Assembly: GCA_964599285.1 (NCBI GenBank)
Contig: CAZREI010000009.1
Coordinates: forward strand, 1-42,477
From: VGLO01 sp964599285
Lineage (GTDB): Bacteria; Patescibacteriota; Minisyncoccia; Minisyncoccales; Staskawiczbacteraceae
DNA length: 42,477 bases
Reading direction: 5' to 3'
In this document: positions 24,482 through 33,336 of the stretch, piece by piece
Layout: the number at the start of each line of letters is the position of its first letter
Position numbering within the stretch: the stretch's first letter is position 1
Notes under the pieces: generated by a model
Database searches by the model: none
What the model was told of the DNA's origin: nothing
Seen by the model: the letters and a program-made list of their open reading frames with translations, nothing else
Program-made: the position numbers and the translations under genes

Positions 24482-25525
24482 ATGTTTCAACCTCAATACA
24501 CTATCACCACACGGCTTTTAGCCAATATCAAACGCATTGCCCAATTAGTGACTGAATTAAATAATAAACATTTTTCAGATGTTGTTTTTTGGGACTTCGA
24601 GCGTAAAGCCCGTGAAATTTCAGCCCATTCCTCCACGAGCATTGAAGGTAATCCGCTTCCGCTGACTGAAGTTAAAAAAATTATGAAGCATGCGCCAGAA
24701 CACGTCCGAGACAGCGAGCGAGAAGTGCTTAATTATAATCAAGCGCTTATATATCTTAATGCACTGCTTTTGAAAGGAGCTGATTTTTTTGACGTAAAAC
24801 TTATTCTTGATATCCAGAAAACAATTACCAGCGGCCTTATTGCTGATCATCGCTCAGGAAAACTTAGGCAAGAGCCGGTATTTGTTAACAATCCCCAAAC
24901 CCGTCAGCCCATTTACTTGCCGCCAAATCACCAAGATGTTTTGGGGCTCATTGATGATTTATTTTCGTACGTGCGGGAAAATAAAAATAACATAGACCCC
25001 CTCATTATCGCCGGCATTTTTCATAAGCAATTTGTTATCATCCATCCTTTTATAGACGGTAATGGGAGAACTGCCAGACTGGCCACAAAAGTGCTGCTGG
25101 CGGGCATGGGATTAAACACCTTTAACCTTTTTAGTTTTGAGAATTACTATAACCAAAATGTTACTAACTATTTTAAAAATGTAGGATTAGTTGGGAATTA
25201 CTATGATCTTGCAGGATCCATTGATTTTACCGCGTGGTTGGAATATTTCACCGATGGTATTATCGACGAATTATTGCGCGTGGGCGACGAGCTTATGAAA
25301 TCAAATAGCACGCCTGCCACCACATTACAATTGCATCATCAGGTAATACTAGACCACATTACAAAAAATGGGTTTATTAAAGATAGCGATTATGCCCAAT
25401 TAACCAAGAGAGCCAGGCCAACAAGAAATCTGGATTTTAAAAAATTACTATCGCTTGGGCTCATTGAAAAACAGGGCAAGGGTAAGGCAACCTACTATGT
25501 ACTGAAAAATAAGACACTTGGTTAG
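24482..25525 (+). CDS. Fic-domain protein, class II, with C-terminal HTH
   Basis: 347 aa. The Fic catalytic motif HPFIDGNGRTAR (around residue 188) is intact, with the His base, acidic residue and Arg expected for AMP (or other nucleotide) transfer to target hydroxyls. The N-terminal SSTSIEGNPL (about residues 50-59) fits the inhibitory (S/T)xxxE(G/N) motif; being N-terminal to the Fic core, it marks a class II, self-inhibited protein. The C-terminus resembles a winged helix (FKKLLSLGLIEKQGKGKATYYVL), as in many solo Fic proteins. No antitoxin gene is adjacent. Targets cannot be read from sequence. Confidence 0.92.
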   Translation: MFQPQYTITTRLLANIKRIAQLVTELNNKHFSDVVFWDFERKAREISAHSSTSIEGNPLPLTEVKKIMKHAPEHVRDSEREVLNYNQALIYLNALLLKGADFFDVKLILDIQKTITSGLIADHRSGKLRQEPVFVNNPQTRQPIYLPPNHQDVLGLIDDLFSYVRENKNNIDPLIIAGIFHKQFVIIHPFIDGNGRTARLATKVLLAGMGLNTFNLFSFENYYNQNVTNYFKNVGLVGNYYDLAGSIDFTAWLEYFTDGIIDELLRVGDELMKSNSTPATTLQLHHQVILDHITKNGFIKDSDYAQLTKRARPTRNLDFKKLLSLGLIEKQGKGKATYYVLKNKTLG

Positions 25526-25748
25526 TGGTCGGCGGCGTGCCCAAAGACGGGGCGAATTGGCTGCGGCCAATTGCGCCTCGCGTCTAGTCGGGCGCGCGGC
25601 ACAGAACCACCGTCATTACGACCCGCTAAGCGGGTCGAGCCGAAGCGTGGTCCCGATGGCGTAACCATCAGGGATCCCGTATGCCGCCGAAGCGGCATCG
25701 GGACAATCCAGTTCTGATTACTTATTAAGATTGTTTAAATCTAATACC
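25526..25748. repeat. REP-like palindromic region
   Basis: It contains GGGGCGAATTGGCTGCGGCC (a variant recurs near 37211), CGTCATTACGACCCGCTAAG, the inverted ACCCGCTAAGCGGGT, and GTCCCGATGGCGTAACCATC with GGGATCCCGTATGCC. No gene is seen. The same word set appears around 14390-14560. Confidence 0.7.
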
Positions 25749-26145
25749 ATGCATAAAAAAGATTACACCATTTGGCATAAATTAAAAACCCTTCTTCATA
25801 ACGAGAAGCCGCGGATTTATTTTCATGAACGTGAGATATGGTGGTGTGCACTCGGATCAAATATTGGGTTTGAACAAGATGGCAAGGGCGATCGTTTTGC
25901 CAGGCCAGTTCTTATTTTTAAAAAAGTTTAACAATGAAGTTTTCTGGGCAATCCCGCTTTCTACAAAGATGAAAAAGAGTAGGTTCTACGTTGCTCTTTC
26001 TGCTACAGATGGTATTGAACGGGTTGCGATTATATCTCAGCTTCGTCTTGTGGACGCAAAAAGGCTTTTAGATAAGATCGCGGTAGTTAGCGAAAGTGAA
26101 TACAGGGAAATACAAAAAGCGGTCATAAGCCTTTGTGACTCATAA
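25749..26145 (+). pseudogene. MazF/PemK-like toxin, frameshifted
   Basis: Two overlapping reading frames together give one PemK/MazF-like protein of about 131 aa. The first part, MHKKDYTIWHKLKTLLHNEK through REIWWCALGSNIGFEQDG and RFARPVLIFKK, continues after a +1 shift as FNNEVFWAIPLSTKMKKSRF through VAIISQLRLVDAKRL. The break is at a run of six A residues (25920-25925); five would restore the frame. The family comprises ribosome-independent mRNA endoribonucleases paired with antitoxins, but no antitoxin gene is visible. Either the gene is dead, or the A-run is a sequencing error, or slippage on AAAAAAG makes the full product. The neighbouring fic gene suggests a small toxin-like island. Confidence 0.72.
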
Positions 26146-26219
26146 CCGCTTTCATTTTCTGTTCCCACTTTCGTAGGAACGAGGCCGAAGCCGTTTGTAG
26201 GTTCACTATAGCAAATCAT

Positions 26220-26520
26220 ACATCCATGTCAATAGCGAGTTAAGAAAGCCGTTCGTTGTCATCCCGGCCTGCGAGCCGGGATCCAGGGTTGGTGCGAAGT
26301 GCTGGATTCCGGATTAAAAATCCGGAATGACAAGTGGAGATTGCCGCGCGCCCGCGGGCGCGCGGCTGGAACCGCCGTCATTGCCACCAGCAAAGCCGCA
26401 AATACGTCAGCCCGGTCACAAAAAAGCTGTTGCGATTGATTGTTGAGCTCCGGTTTTGGTATTTCCTTGGGCGTCGTAGCCTTGGCGGAGGCGGCTTCCA
26501 CTATTTCCTTTTTTTCACGA
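26220..26520. repeat. REP elements, GTCATCCCGG type, and GC-rich palindrome
   Basis: GTCATCCCGGCCTGCGAGCC and GGATTCCGGATTAAAAATCC with GGAATGACA (about 26259-26333) form the ends of a GTCATTCC-type repeat. GCCGCGCGCCCG and complement (about 26343-26366) is a perfect GC palindrome, followed by a CGTCATTGCC word. No gene is seen in the ~640 bp between the toxin-like gene and giant gene 2. Confidence 0.7.
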
Positions 26521-26783
26521 TATATAACCGTGAATTACGAAATGGTTTCTTTGGATTTTCCCCAATTTTTGAGATAGAAATTTGATAGAATTTTTCGGCT
26601 TACCCAAAGGGTCCGCCTGAAAATTATATCCGAGGATAGCGCAGGCATCAACGCATCGCAATGTGTTGATGCCCAAGCGACGCAGGATATATGCTTTGCA
26701 TATAGCGAATTTGTAGCCAAAAATTGGGGAAAAGACAAGAAATATGTTTCCTATTGCCCATTTGGTAATTCACGGTTTATAAT
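26521..26783. repeat. MITE-like inverted-repeat element carrying a promoter
   Basis: Outer arms AACCGTGAATTAC (26526-26538) and complement (26765-26777) and inner arms TTTTCCCCAATTTTT (26556-26570) and complement (26719-26733) are perfect. The middle holds two hairpins: GGCATCAAC/GTTGATGCC (26644-26673) and TATATGC-TTT-GCATATA (26688-26704). The right end supplies the -10 box of giant gene 2. The left end has a mirrored AT-rich box on the minus strand. Confidence 0.7.
26754..26783 (+). promoter_or_regulatory. Promoter of giant gene 2, leaderless
   Basis: TTGCCC (26754-26759), an 18-bp spacer, then TATAAT (26778-26783); the ATG at 26791 follows 7 nt later. The -10 lies at the edge of the inverted-repeat element. 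Confidence 0.55.
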
Positions 26784-26790
26784 AGATGTA

Positions 26791-29700
26791 ATGCAAAAGA
26801 ATTTTAACATTAAATTAAAAACTATTCTGCTCCTGGCCGCGGTTTTCGCATTTCTCCCCACCCTTGCCTCCGCCGCCACACGAACCATCTCCAATGCCGG
26901 AGGCAATTGGTCTAGCCCTTCTGCGTGGGTTGGGGGATTAGTTCCCACTGCCTCCAATGACGTGGTGGCCACACCGACTTCGGGAAATCTTACCATTAAC
27001 GTGGACGCTTTTGCCAGAACCATTGATCTGACGGGCTACACCGGAACTATCACCCATAACGCCGGCAAAACATTATCAATTGGAGATTCGGCTAACGGAT
27101 TCTTAAAGTTTGTGCCAGAAATGAACTATGTTGTAGGCGATCCCCAAACCTCCATCATTAGTTTTAATTCCACTGCTTTCCAAAGTAATATTACCACTGC
27201 CGACAAGGTGCTGGGAAGTGTGATATTCAACGGTTCGGATGGCAGTTGGATATTACAGGATTCTCTGACCGTAAGCGGGAACCTTACCATCAGTGCGGGC
27301 GAATTAGATACTTCAACAAATAGCATAACGGTTGCCGGTGATTGGACCGACAGCACTGATACCTTTGAGGCCCAAAGCAATACCGTCACCCTTACGGGCA
27401 CGGGCAATCACACTATTACCACGTCGGGCAATAGTTTCTATAATCTCGCCATAAATGGATCAGGGGGAACCTACGTTTTGCAAGATGCGTTAACCATAAA
27501 CAATGATCTAACTATTACCGCAGGGACGTTAGATGCTTCAACATCAAATTGCGCTAGTGTTTCCTGCGATATAACCGTTAACGGAAATTGGAGCAATGCT
27601 GATACATTTTTGGCCAGAACCGGGACAGTCATTCTTGCAGGCACAAGTAACCAAACACTTGCTTCAGGAGGCAGTAGTTTTTATAATGTAACACTGAACG
27701 GGGGAGGAACATACGTTCTCCAGGACGCCCTGGGCATTACCAATAATTTAACTCTTACCGCGAGCACGTTCTTAGATGTTTCAGCATCAAATTGCGCCGG
27801 TGTTTCCTGCGATATAACTATTGCAGGGAATTGGATAGACTATGGTACTACATTTCAGTCCCAAACCGGCACAGTCACCCTTACGGGCACAAACCAGTCA
27901 ATTATTGGTTATACCACTTTTTATAATCTCACAAAAACGGTATCGTCGCCGGACACACTTACTTTTCAGGCAGGAACTGGACAAACCATTGCGGCAGGAG
28001 GCATACTCACCTTACAGGGGGCTTCGGGAAATCTGCTTTCACTGCGTTCGGATTCCAGTCCCGATCAATGGGGTATTGAGGTTAGTGGCAATTCATCGGT
28101 AAACTACATTGATGTTATGGATTCCTTTGCAGATGGCGATAATGCAATTGCCGCGCCTAATTCAGTAAATAGTGGGAATAATGTCAACTGGAATTTTGCC
28201 CCCGCTTTTTCCGCAGACCCCTCTGATGGCGGCTCTTCCCAAACTACCCCAACCAGTGTAGGCGCTAATGTTACCTTTACCGCCACGGCCACTGACTCTA
28301 ATTTGGACACCTATTACTTAGCCATTTGCAAAACAAACAGTATTACCGCAAATAATGGCTTTTTACCCCCAACTTGTAATGATGATAGTTGGTGCGTATC
28401 CGATCCAACCAATCCAGGGGATGAGGCAACTTGTTCATACGCAGCTTCGTCAAGCGACCAAGGAACTAATGCTTGGTATGCCTTTGTGTGCGACAATTCC
28501 GGTGCATCTTTGTGTTCACCATCAGGCCAGGGAGCAAACGACGATACTGGTTCTCCCTTTGTGGTGACCAACTCCGCTCCTATTTTTACCGCTGATCCCT
28601 CTGATGGCAGTAGCTCGTCCAGCACCCCAACCTTTGCCGGTAACAATGTCACCTTCACTGCCACCGCAACCGACCCCCAGTCCAACAACTACTTTTTGGC
28701 CATTTGCAGAACAGATTACATCACTCCGCACGCCAACTCCGCTCCCACCTGTGACGATGGCCAAACCTGGGCTATTTCGGGTTCCACCGCCTCCGGTCAA
28801 GAAGCCTCCACTACCTACACCACCCAGCAGGGAGACGGAACCCAGGATTGGTTTGCGTTTGTGTGCGACGACAACGCTAACTCGGCGTGCTCAACATCTA
28901 GCCAGGGAGCTGGGGATGATACGGGGACGCCGTTTGTGGTTCAGGACATTCAACCTCCCACTGTCACCACTGAGTCCTCCGACAACGTCACTAATATTTC
29001 TGCCGATGTTCACGGCACCATCCAAGCAACCGGCGGCAATGACGCTGACAAGCGAGGCTTTGTTTACGGAACCACCAGTTTCCCTGATGATCCTGGCAAC
29101 GTTCCCCCTGACTCATCGGGCTATGACACGTTTGTGGAAGACTCCAATGGCCCTTTCAGTACAGGCCCCTTTACCAATTCGCTTACCAGTCTCACCCAGA
29201 ACACCACTTATTACGTTCGAGCCTATGCCCATAATTCCCAAGGGTATTCTTATGGCGATGAAGTAAATTTTACTCCTGTTTCTGGCAACCTAACTATTAA
29301 TGACTCATCTACTACTTGTGTTGGTAGTCCAAATTGGACTACCAATGGCGCTGATTGCACGGTTAATGTTACCGACATTGAAGATCAACTGAATGCTGGC
29401 ACATCAGTAAGTTTCAATGCAACGAACATAATTATAAGTAGCGGCTTTAGTAAAATCTCGGCCGGCGATGTCACGGTAGCTTTTTATGCTGATGATAATA
29501 TTCTGAATACGACAACCAATGTGGATATTTCTTCAACGTCAGGCAAAATGAATATTTTGTTTAACGCCGACAAAGACGGAGACGGTTCCGGGGGTATTAG
29601 TATAGTCAGCGCCCTTACTTCCAATGGCGGAGACATCATCATGGGTGGCGGTAGCGGTACTATTTCCGCGGGGGTGGGATATGCTATTGGAACCAATGCA

Positions 29701-31902
29701 ACTAATTCGGGTATTTACATTGGCGGTGATGTAAACTCTGGAGACGGTGCTATTATTATGAACGGCAAAGGAAATGCTTCTACTGCTAATGCTGAAGGAG
29801 TACACGTTGCGACTGGTTTAATTAGTTCGGCATCTGGCAACATTACCATTTTTGGAATAGGAGGTGGTGGTAGCGCCAGTGACAGTGGATCTGAATTTGG
29901 CGTGTATGTGGTCAAACGCATCTCTTCGATTGACGGCTCTGTAGCAATTACTGGTACAGGGGGTGGATCGGGTGCTGGTACTGGAAATTTTGCCGTAGCT
30001 TTTTCTGGTATTGCTAATCTTGTTGCAACGAGTGGCGGTGGCAATATATCTATAACGGGAATCCGTGGCGTCGGTAACAATAATACAGGAGTCTCGCTAG
30101 TTACAGCGGCGGGGAATACAATTCAAACTACCGGCACCGGAAATATTTTTATTACCACTGACACCATCGACTTTAACGGATTTACAAATCCTGTGATTAG
30201 TAGCGCGGGGTCTTTAACAGTTACTCCTTATACCCAAAATACTACTGTGGGGATAGGTGGCGCATCGGGAACATTAAATATTCCTAATACCAATGTTCTT
30301 GTTTCTTCCGACCTTACTTTTGGCAATAGCTCCGATACAGGGGTTATGACATTAAGTTCTCGAGCTTGGGCACAGCCAACTCATTTTGTTGTCGGAGATT
30401 TTGGAAATATTATAGTGAATGGGCTTCAGGTTACCGAAAATGGTTTTTTTTCATTTACTGGCCCCACGACACTTAATAACAATCTGCTAAACGTGGCGAC
30501 AGATGGTCAGATTTTGTTCAGTGGTCCAGTTACTGTGGGGAACGCTGTAACAATTAACTCGGGGGCCGGTAATATCACCTTTTCCAATGCCATTGATGGC
30601 ACTGGCCGTCTTACGCTAATTTCTAGCAGCACTATAAATTTCGATGGCACCATCGGTAGCTCTGTACCCCCTTCTATAATAATTAACGGAACAAGCACCG
30701 GCTCCACCGTTTTTTCCGCCCCCAATACCTTCGCGGACCTAACTATTAATGCCGCCAACTCAATCATTTTCCCATCTTCTTTAACACAAATCATCACTGG
30801 CGAATTTACCTGTGCGGGTAGTTCTGGCAACATTATCACCATTCACTCTTCTATTAACGGAGTTCAACACACGTTATCCAAATCTTCCGGAACAGTAACC
30901 TGTGATTATCTTGACCTGCAAGATTCAAACGCCACTGGCGGAGCAACCTGGTACGCTGGACCCAACTCCATTACCAACCCCGATAACAATACGGGTTGGA
31001 TCTTTACCGCTGCTCCTCCTGCGGTTACTACTCAAGCGGCTGATAATATTACTATATCCTCTGCCGATATTCACGGTACCATTACCGGCACCGGTAACGA
31101 AGATGAAGACAAAAGAGGGTTTGTGTATGGCACTACGAGCCAATCGGATCCGGGTAACACTGCTCCCGCATCTTCTGGCTATGATACTTTTTGGGAAGAC
31201 TCCGCTGGCCCATTTTCTACAGGTTCTTTTTCTACTTCACTGACAGATCTTACTTCTTCAGCTACATATTATGTGCGTGCTTATGCTCATAACTCGATAG
31301 GTTACTCCTATGGAGCAGAGGTACACTTTACGATTAGCGGTGCTTCTTATTGGGTCGGTGGATCAGGTAACTGGTCAGACGCCACTAACCACTGGGCAGC
31401 TTCTTCGGGGGGAGTTCCCGAATCAAATAATCTTCCTGCTCCAATAACAAACGTCCATTTTGATAATAGGTCTTCATTGGCATGGCAAGAAACCCAGCCG
31501 GCCGGGGATACGAGCCAAAGTTGGTTTTCTTCGGCTTCCAGTTCCGACGGTTCGCATTTAATTGCTGGTGTGGGTGGTGACGGAATCGGGCGTTTATATA
31601 TCTCTACTGATGCTGGTCAAACTTGGAATGAAGCCCGGCCAGCGGGAGACACAGATAAAAGCTGGCACGCGGTTGCTTCCAGTGCTGACGGATCTCGCCT
31701 TATTGCAGGAGTAGGTGGCGGCAGGTTCAGTGGCGGAGGTGCTGGACGTCTTTACCTTTCTTCAAACTCCGGCCAAAGTTGGACCGAAACCCGACCGGCA
31801 GGTAATGTAAATAAACAATGGTTCACAGTGGCCTCTGATTCTACGGGTCAATATTTAATCGCAGGAGTTGGCGGAGGCAATCAAAGCGGCGGTGCCATTT
31901 GA
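26791..31902 (+). CDS. Giant secreted protein 2, N-terminal part, cut by IS
   Basis: 1703 aa. The signal peptide (KTILLLAAVFAFLPTLASAA, cleavage after ASA) is followed by a G8-like strand module (GGNWSSPSAWVGG) and three ~80-residue beta repeats (TVTLTGT...FYNL). Then come two Cys-bearing Ig-like modules also found in giant protein 1 (YYLAICKTNSI, AWYAFVCD), an FN3-like module (RGFVYGTTSFPDDPGN), a filamentous-haemagglutinin-like Gly/Ser/Thr beta-helix region, a second FN3-like module, and two and a half blades of a beta-propeller. The stop codon TGA (31900-31902) is the first three bases of the inserted IS. Without the IS the frame continues at 33337, giving about 2378 aa. The truncated product would be exported but lack the wall-binding end. 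Confidence 0.88.
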   Translation: MQKNFNIKLKTILLLAAVFAFLPTLASAATRTISNAGGNWSSPSAWVGGLVPTASNDVVATPTSGNLTINVDAFARTIDLTGYTGTITHNAGKTLSIGDSANGFLKFVPEMNYVVGDPQTSIISFNSTAFQSNITTADKVLGSVIFNGSDGSWILQDSLTVSGNLTISAGELDTSTNSITVAGDWTDSTDTFEAQSNTVTLTGTGNHTITTSGNSFYNLAINGSGGTYVLQDALTINNDLTITAGTLDASTSNCASVSCDITVNGNWSNADTFLARTGTVILAGTSNQTLASGGSSFYNVTLNGGGTYVLQDALGITNNLTLTASTFLDVSASNCAGVSCDITIAGNWIDYGTTFQSQTGTVTLTGTNQSIIGYTTFYNLTKTVSSPDTLTFQAGTGQTIAAGGILTLQGASGNLLSLRSDSSPDQWGIEVSGNSSVNYIDVMDSFADGDNAIAAPNSVNSGNNVNWNFAPAFSADPSDGGSSQTTPTSVGANVTFTATATDSNLDTYYLAICKTNSITANNGFLPPTCNDDSWCVSDPTNPGDEATCSYAASSSDQGTNAWYAFVCDNSGASLCSPSGQGANDDTGSPFVVTNSAPIFTADPSDGSSSSSTPTFAGNNVTFTATATDPQSNNYFLAICRTDYITPHANSAPTCDDGQTWAISGSTASGQEASTTYTTQQGDGTQDWFAFVCDDNANSACSTSSQGAGDDTGTPFVVQDIQPPTVTTESSDNVTNISADVHGTIQATGGNDADKRGFVYGTTSFPDDPGNVPPDSSGYDTFVEDSNGPFSTGPFTNSLTSLTQNTTYYVRAYAHNSQGYSYGDEVNFTPVSGNLTINDSSTTCVGSPNWTTNGADCTVNVTDIEDQLNAGTSVSFNATNIIISSGFSKISAGDVTVAFYADDNILNTTTNVDISSTSGKMNILFNADKDGDGSGGISIVSALTSNGGDIIMGGGSGTISAGVGYAIGTNATNSGIYIGGDVNSGDGAIIMNGKGNASTANAEGVHVATGLISSASGNITIFGIGGGGSASDSGSEFGVYVVKRISSIDGSVAITGTGGGSGAGTGNFAVAFSGIANLVATSGGGNISITGIRGVGNNNTGVSLVTAAGNTIQTTGTGNIFITTDTIDFNGFTNPVISSAGSLTVTPYTQNTTVGIGGASGTLNIPNTNVLVSSDLTFGNSSDTGVMTLSSRAWAQPTHFVVGDFGNIIVNGLQVTENGFFSFTGPTTLNNNLLNVATDGQILFSGPVTVGNAVTINSGAGNITFSNAIDGTGRLTLISSSTINFDGTIGSSVPPSIIINGTSTGSTVFSAPNTFADLTINAANSIIFPSSLTQIITGEFTCAGSSGNIITIHSSINGVQHTLSKSSGTVTCDYLDLQDSNATGGATWYAGPNSITNPDNNTGWIFTAAPPAVTTQAADNITISSADIHGTITGTGNEDEDKRGFVYGTTSQSDPGNTAPASSGYDTFWEDSAGPFSTGSFSTSLTDLTSSATYYVRAYAHNSIGYSYGAEVHFTISGASYWVGGSGNWSDATNHWAASSGGVPESNNLPAPITNVHFDNRSSLAWQETQPAGDTSQSWFSSASSSDGSHLIAGVGGDGIGRLYISTDAGQTWNEARPAGDTDKSWHAVASSADGSRLIAGVGGGRFSGGGAGRLYLSSNSGQSWTETRPAGNVNKQWFTVASDSTGQYLIAGVGGGNQSGGAI

Positions 31903-31996
31903 ACTGGGCCCCAAAAAGTGGACACGAAAGTGTTCACTTTTTGTTTTCTTTGGCATACTATCATTAATTGGCATTCTTGGCAGATGCTACAAAAAT

Positions 31997-32407
31997 ATGA
32001 GCAAGAGAATCTTTTCACCAGATCAGATCAAGGAACTTTTAAAGAATCCGTGTGTGGCTGGGTGCACCGAAAAGTCAATCACCTATGACAAGGGTTTTAA
32101 GGTGGAGGCTGTCAAACGATACCGAGATGAAGGAATTTCTGCTCGGGAAATCTTTGCTCGGGCAGGATTTGACGAAGATGTGGTTGGAAGCAAGACGCCC
32201 AGAGATCGACTGCAGAGGTGGCTGAAGATAGCCAATGCTAAAGGGATGAAAGCTCTCTCTGAAGAACAACGCGGTGGCCCTGGCCGCAAACGTTCCTTGA
32301 TCAACCTCACCGACCAAGAAAAGATTAAAGCCTTGGAATTACAAAATGCCTATCTGAAAGCCGAGAACGTTTTTTTAGCCAAGCTCCGGGCCAAACGAAA
32401 GAGGTAA
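31997..32407 (+). CDS. IS3-family transposase OrfA
   Basis: 136 aa from the ATG at 31997; a longer reading would begin in the interrupted host gene. It has a helix-turn-helix (FKVEAVKRYRDEGISAREIF), a Gly/Arg-rich linker (GGPGRKRS) and a C-terminal leucine-zipper-like coiled coil (IKALELQNAYLKAENVFLAK). It binds the IS ends. The slippery heptamer T TTT TTA (32371-32377) lies in frame near the end, where a -1 shift would join it to orfB as a ~430-aa transposase. Continuation in the -1 frame is open from there into orfB. Confidence 0.92.
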   Translation: MSKRIFSPDQIKELLKNPCVAGCTEKSITYDKGFKVEAVKRYRDEGISAREIFARAGFDEDVVGSKTPRDRLQRWLKIANAKGMKALSEEQRGGPGRKRSLINLTDQEKIKALELQNAYLKAENVFLAKLRAKRKR

Positions 32408-32457
32408 AACTACGGCCATCGCAAAGGTTTGAAATTATCCTGGCAACCGGTAAAGAG

Positions 32458-33288
32458 GTGGTAGCCCTGTGTCAGTTTGCCGGCGTATCGCCCAGTGGAT
32501 ATTATCGGTGGCTTGGACGCCGTGACCAACTACCCAAAGATTACGACGATTACCTGGTTGTCAAAGAAGTCTTTGACAAGGGTAAAGGTAGGTGGGGCTG
32601 GCGCCAGGTGCAGATGAAGTTAAAATCATTAAAAAGTATCACGATGAACCACAAAAAAATCAAAAGAATCAAAATCAAATATGGACTCACAACCAAGATA
32701 CGCCAAAAGAATCCCTACAGAGCCATCATGAAAAAGACTCAAGAACATCGCACCTTCCCCAATGTACTTGATCGCCAATTTACTCAATTGATTCCCTTCA
32801 AAGTGTTTTGTACCGACATCACGTATATATTTTTTAACAATCGTGTGGCGTACTTTTCTGTCATTAAAGACATCGCTAGTGGCGAAGTGGTGGCCTGGAG
32901 TATTTCAATGCACATTGATATGAATTTGGTTTTTGAGACGGTCAAATCCATGAAAAGCAATACTAATATCCCTTCGTTAAAAGATGTCTTGATTCATTCT
33001 GACCAAGGTTTCCACTACACCAACCCACAATATATCGAAAGGATCAGACAGCTTGATATGACCCAGTCCATGTCACGCAAGGGCAACTGTATTGATAATA
33101 GCCCCATGGAGAGTTTCTTTGGGCACTTCAAGGACGAGGTCGACTACAAGCTGTGCAGAACGTTTGAAGAATTGCTGGCGATGGTAAAAGAATACGTTAC
33201 ATACTACAATACCCAAAGACAGCAGTGGGAACTAAAAAAGATGACCCCAGTAGATTACCGGAATCATCTTTTGTCAGCCAGAACATAG
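32458..33288 (+). CDS. IS3-family transposase OrfB (DDE integrase core)
   Basis: 276 aa counted from a GTG at 32458; the same frame is open back past the slippery site, and the active protein is probably the OrfAB fusion. The DDE triad is visible: FCTDITYIF, LIHSDQGFHYTNP, and NSPMESFFGHFKDE. The C-terminal YYNTQRQQWELKKMTPVDYR is typical of IS3/IS150-type transposases. The element seems intact and possibly active. Confidence 0.94.
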   Translation: MVALCQFAGVSPSGYYRWLGRRDQLPKDYDDYLVVKEVFDKGKGRWGWRQVQMKLKSLKSITMNHKKIKRIKIKYGLTTKIRQKNPYRAIMKKTQEHRTFPNVLDRQFTQLIPFKVFCTDITYIFFNNRVAYFSVIKDIASGEVVAWSISMHIDMNLVFETVKSMKSNTNIPSLKDVLIHSDQGFHYTNPQYIERIRQLDMTQSMSRKGNCIDNSPMESFFGHFKDEVDYKLCRTFEELLAMVKEYVTYYNTQRQQWELKKMTPVDYRNHLLSART

Positions 33289-33336
33289 CAAGCCGCCGTT
33301 TTTTCTCGTGTCTACTAAACGGGGTACGGTTCAATT

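Larger units (their letters stand above)
31900..33333 (+). mobile_element. Complete IS3-family insertion sequence
   Basis: 1434 bp. The terminal inverted repeats begin TGAAC and match at 20 of 28 positions (left TGAACTGGGCCCC..., right, as complement, TGAACCGTACCCC...). They are flanked by a 3-bp target duplication ATT (31897-31899 and 33334-33336). Two overlapping-frame ORFs encode orfA and a DDE orfB, the IS3 layout. A hairpin AAAAAGTG...CACTTTTT (31913-31942) just inside the left end could block incoming transcription. Removing the element plus one ATT restores the host reading frame exactly. Confidence 0.95.

Noticed and set aside
26595..26720. Possible riboswitch or tRNA in the inverted-repeat element
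   Set aside because: Hairpins are present but no conserved riboswitch core or tRNA arms could be recognised.
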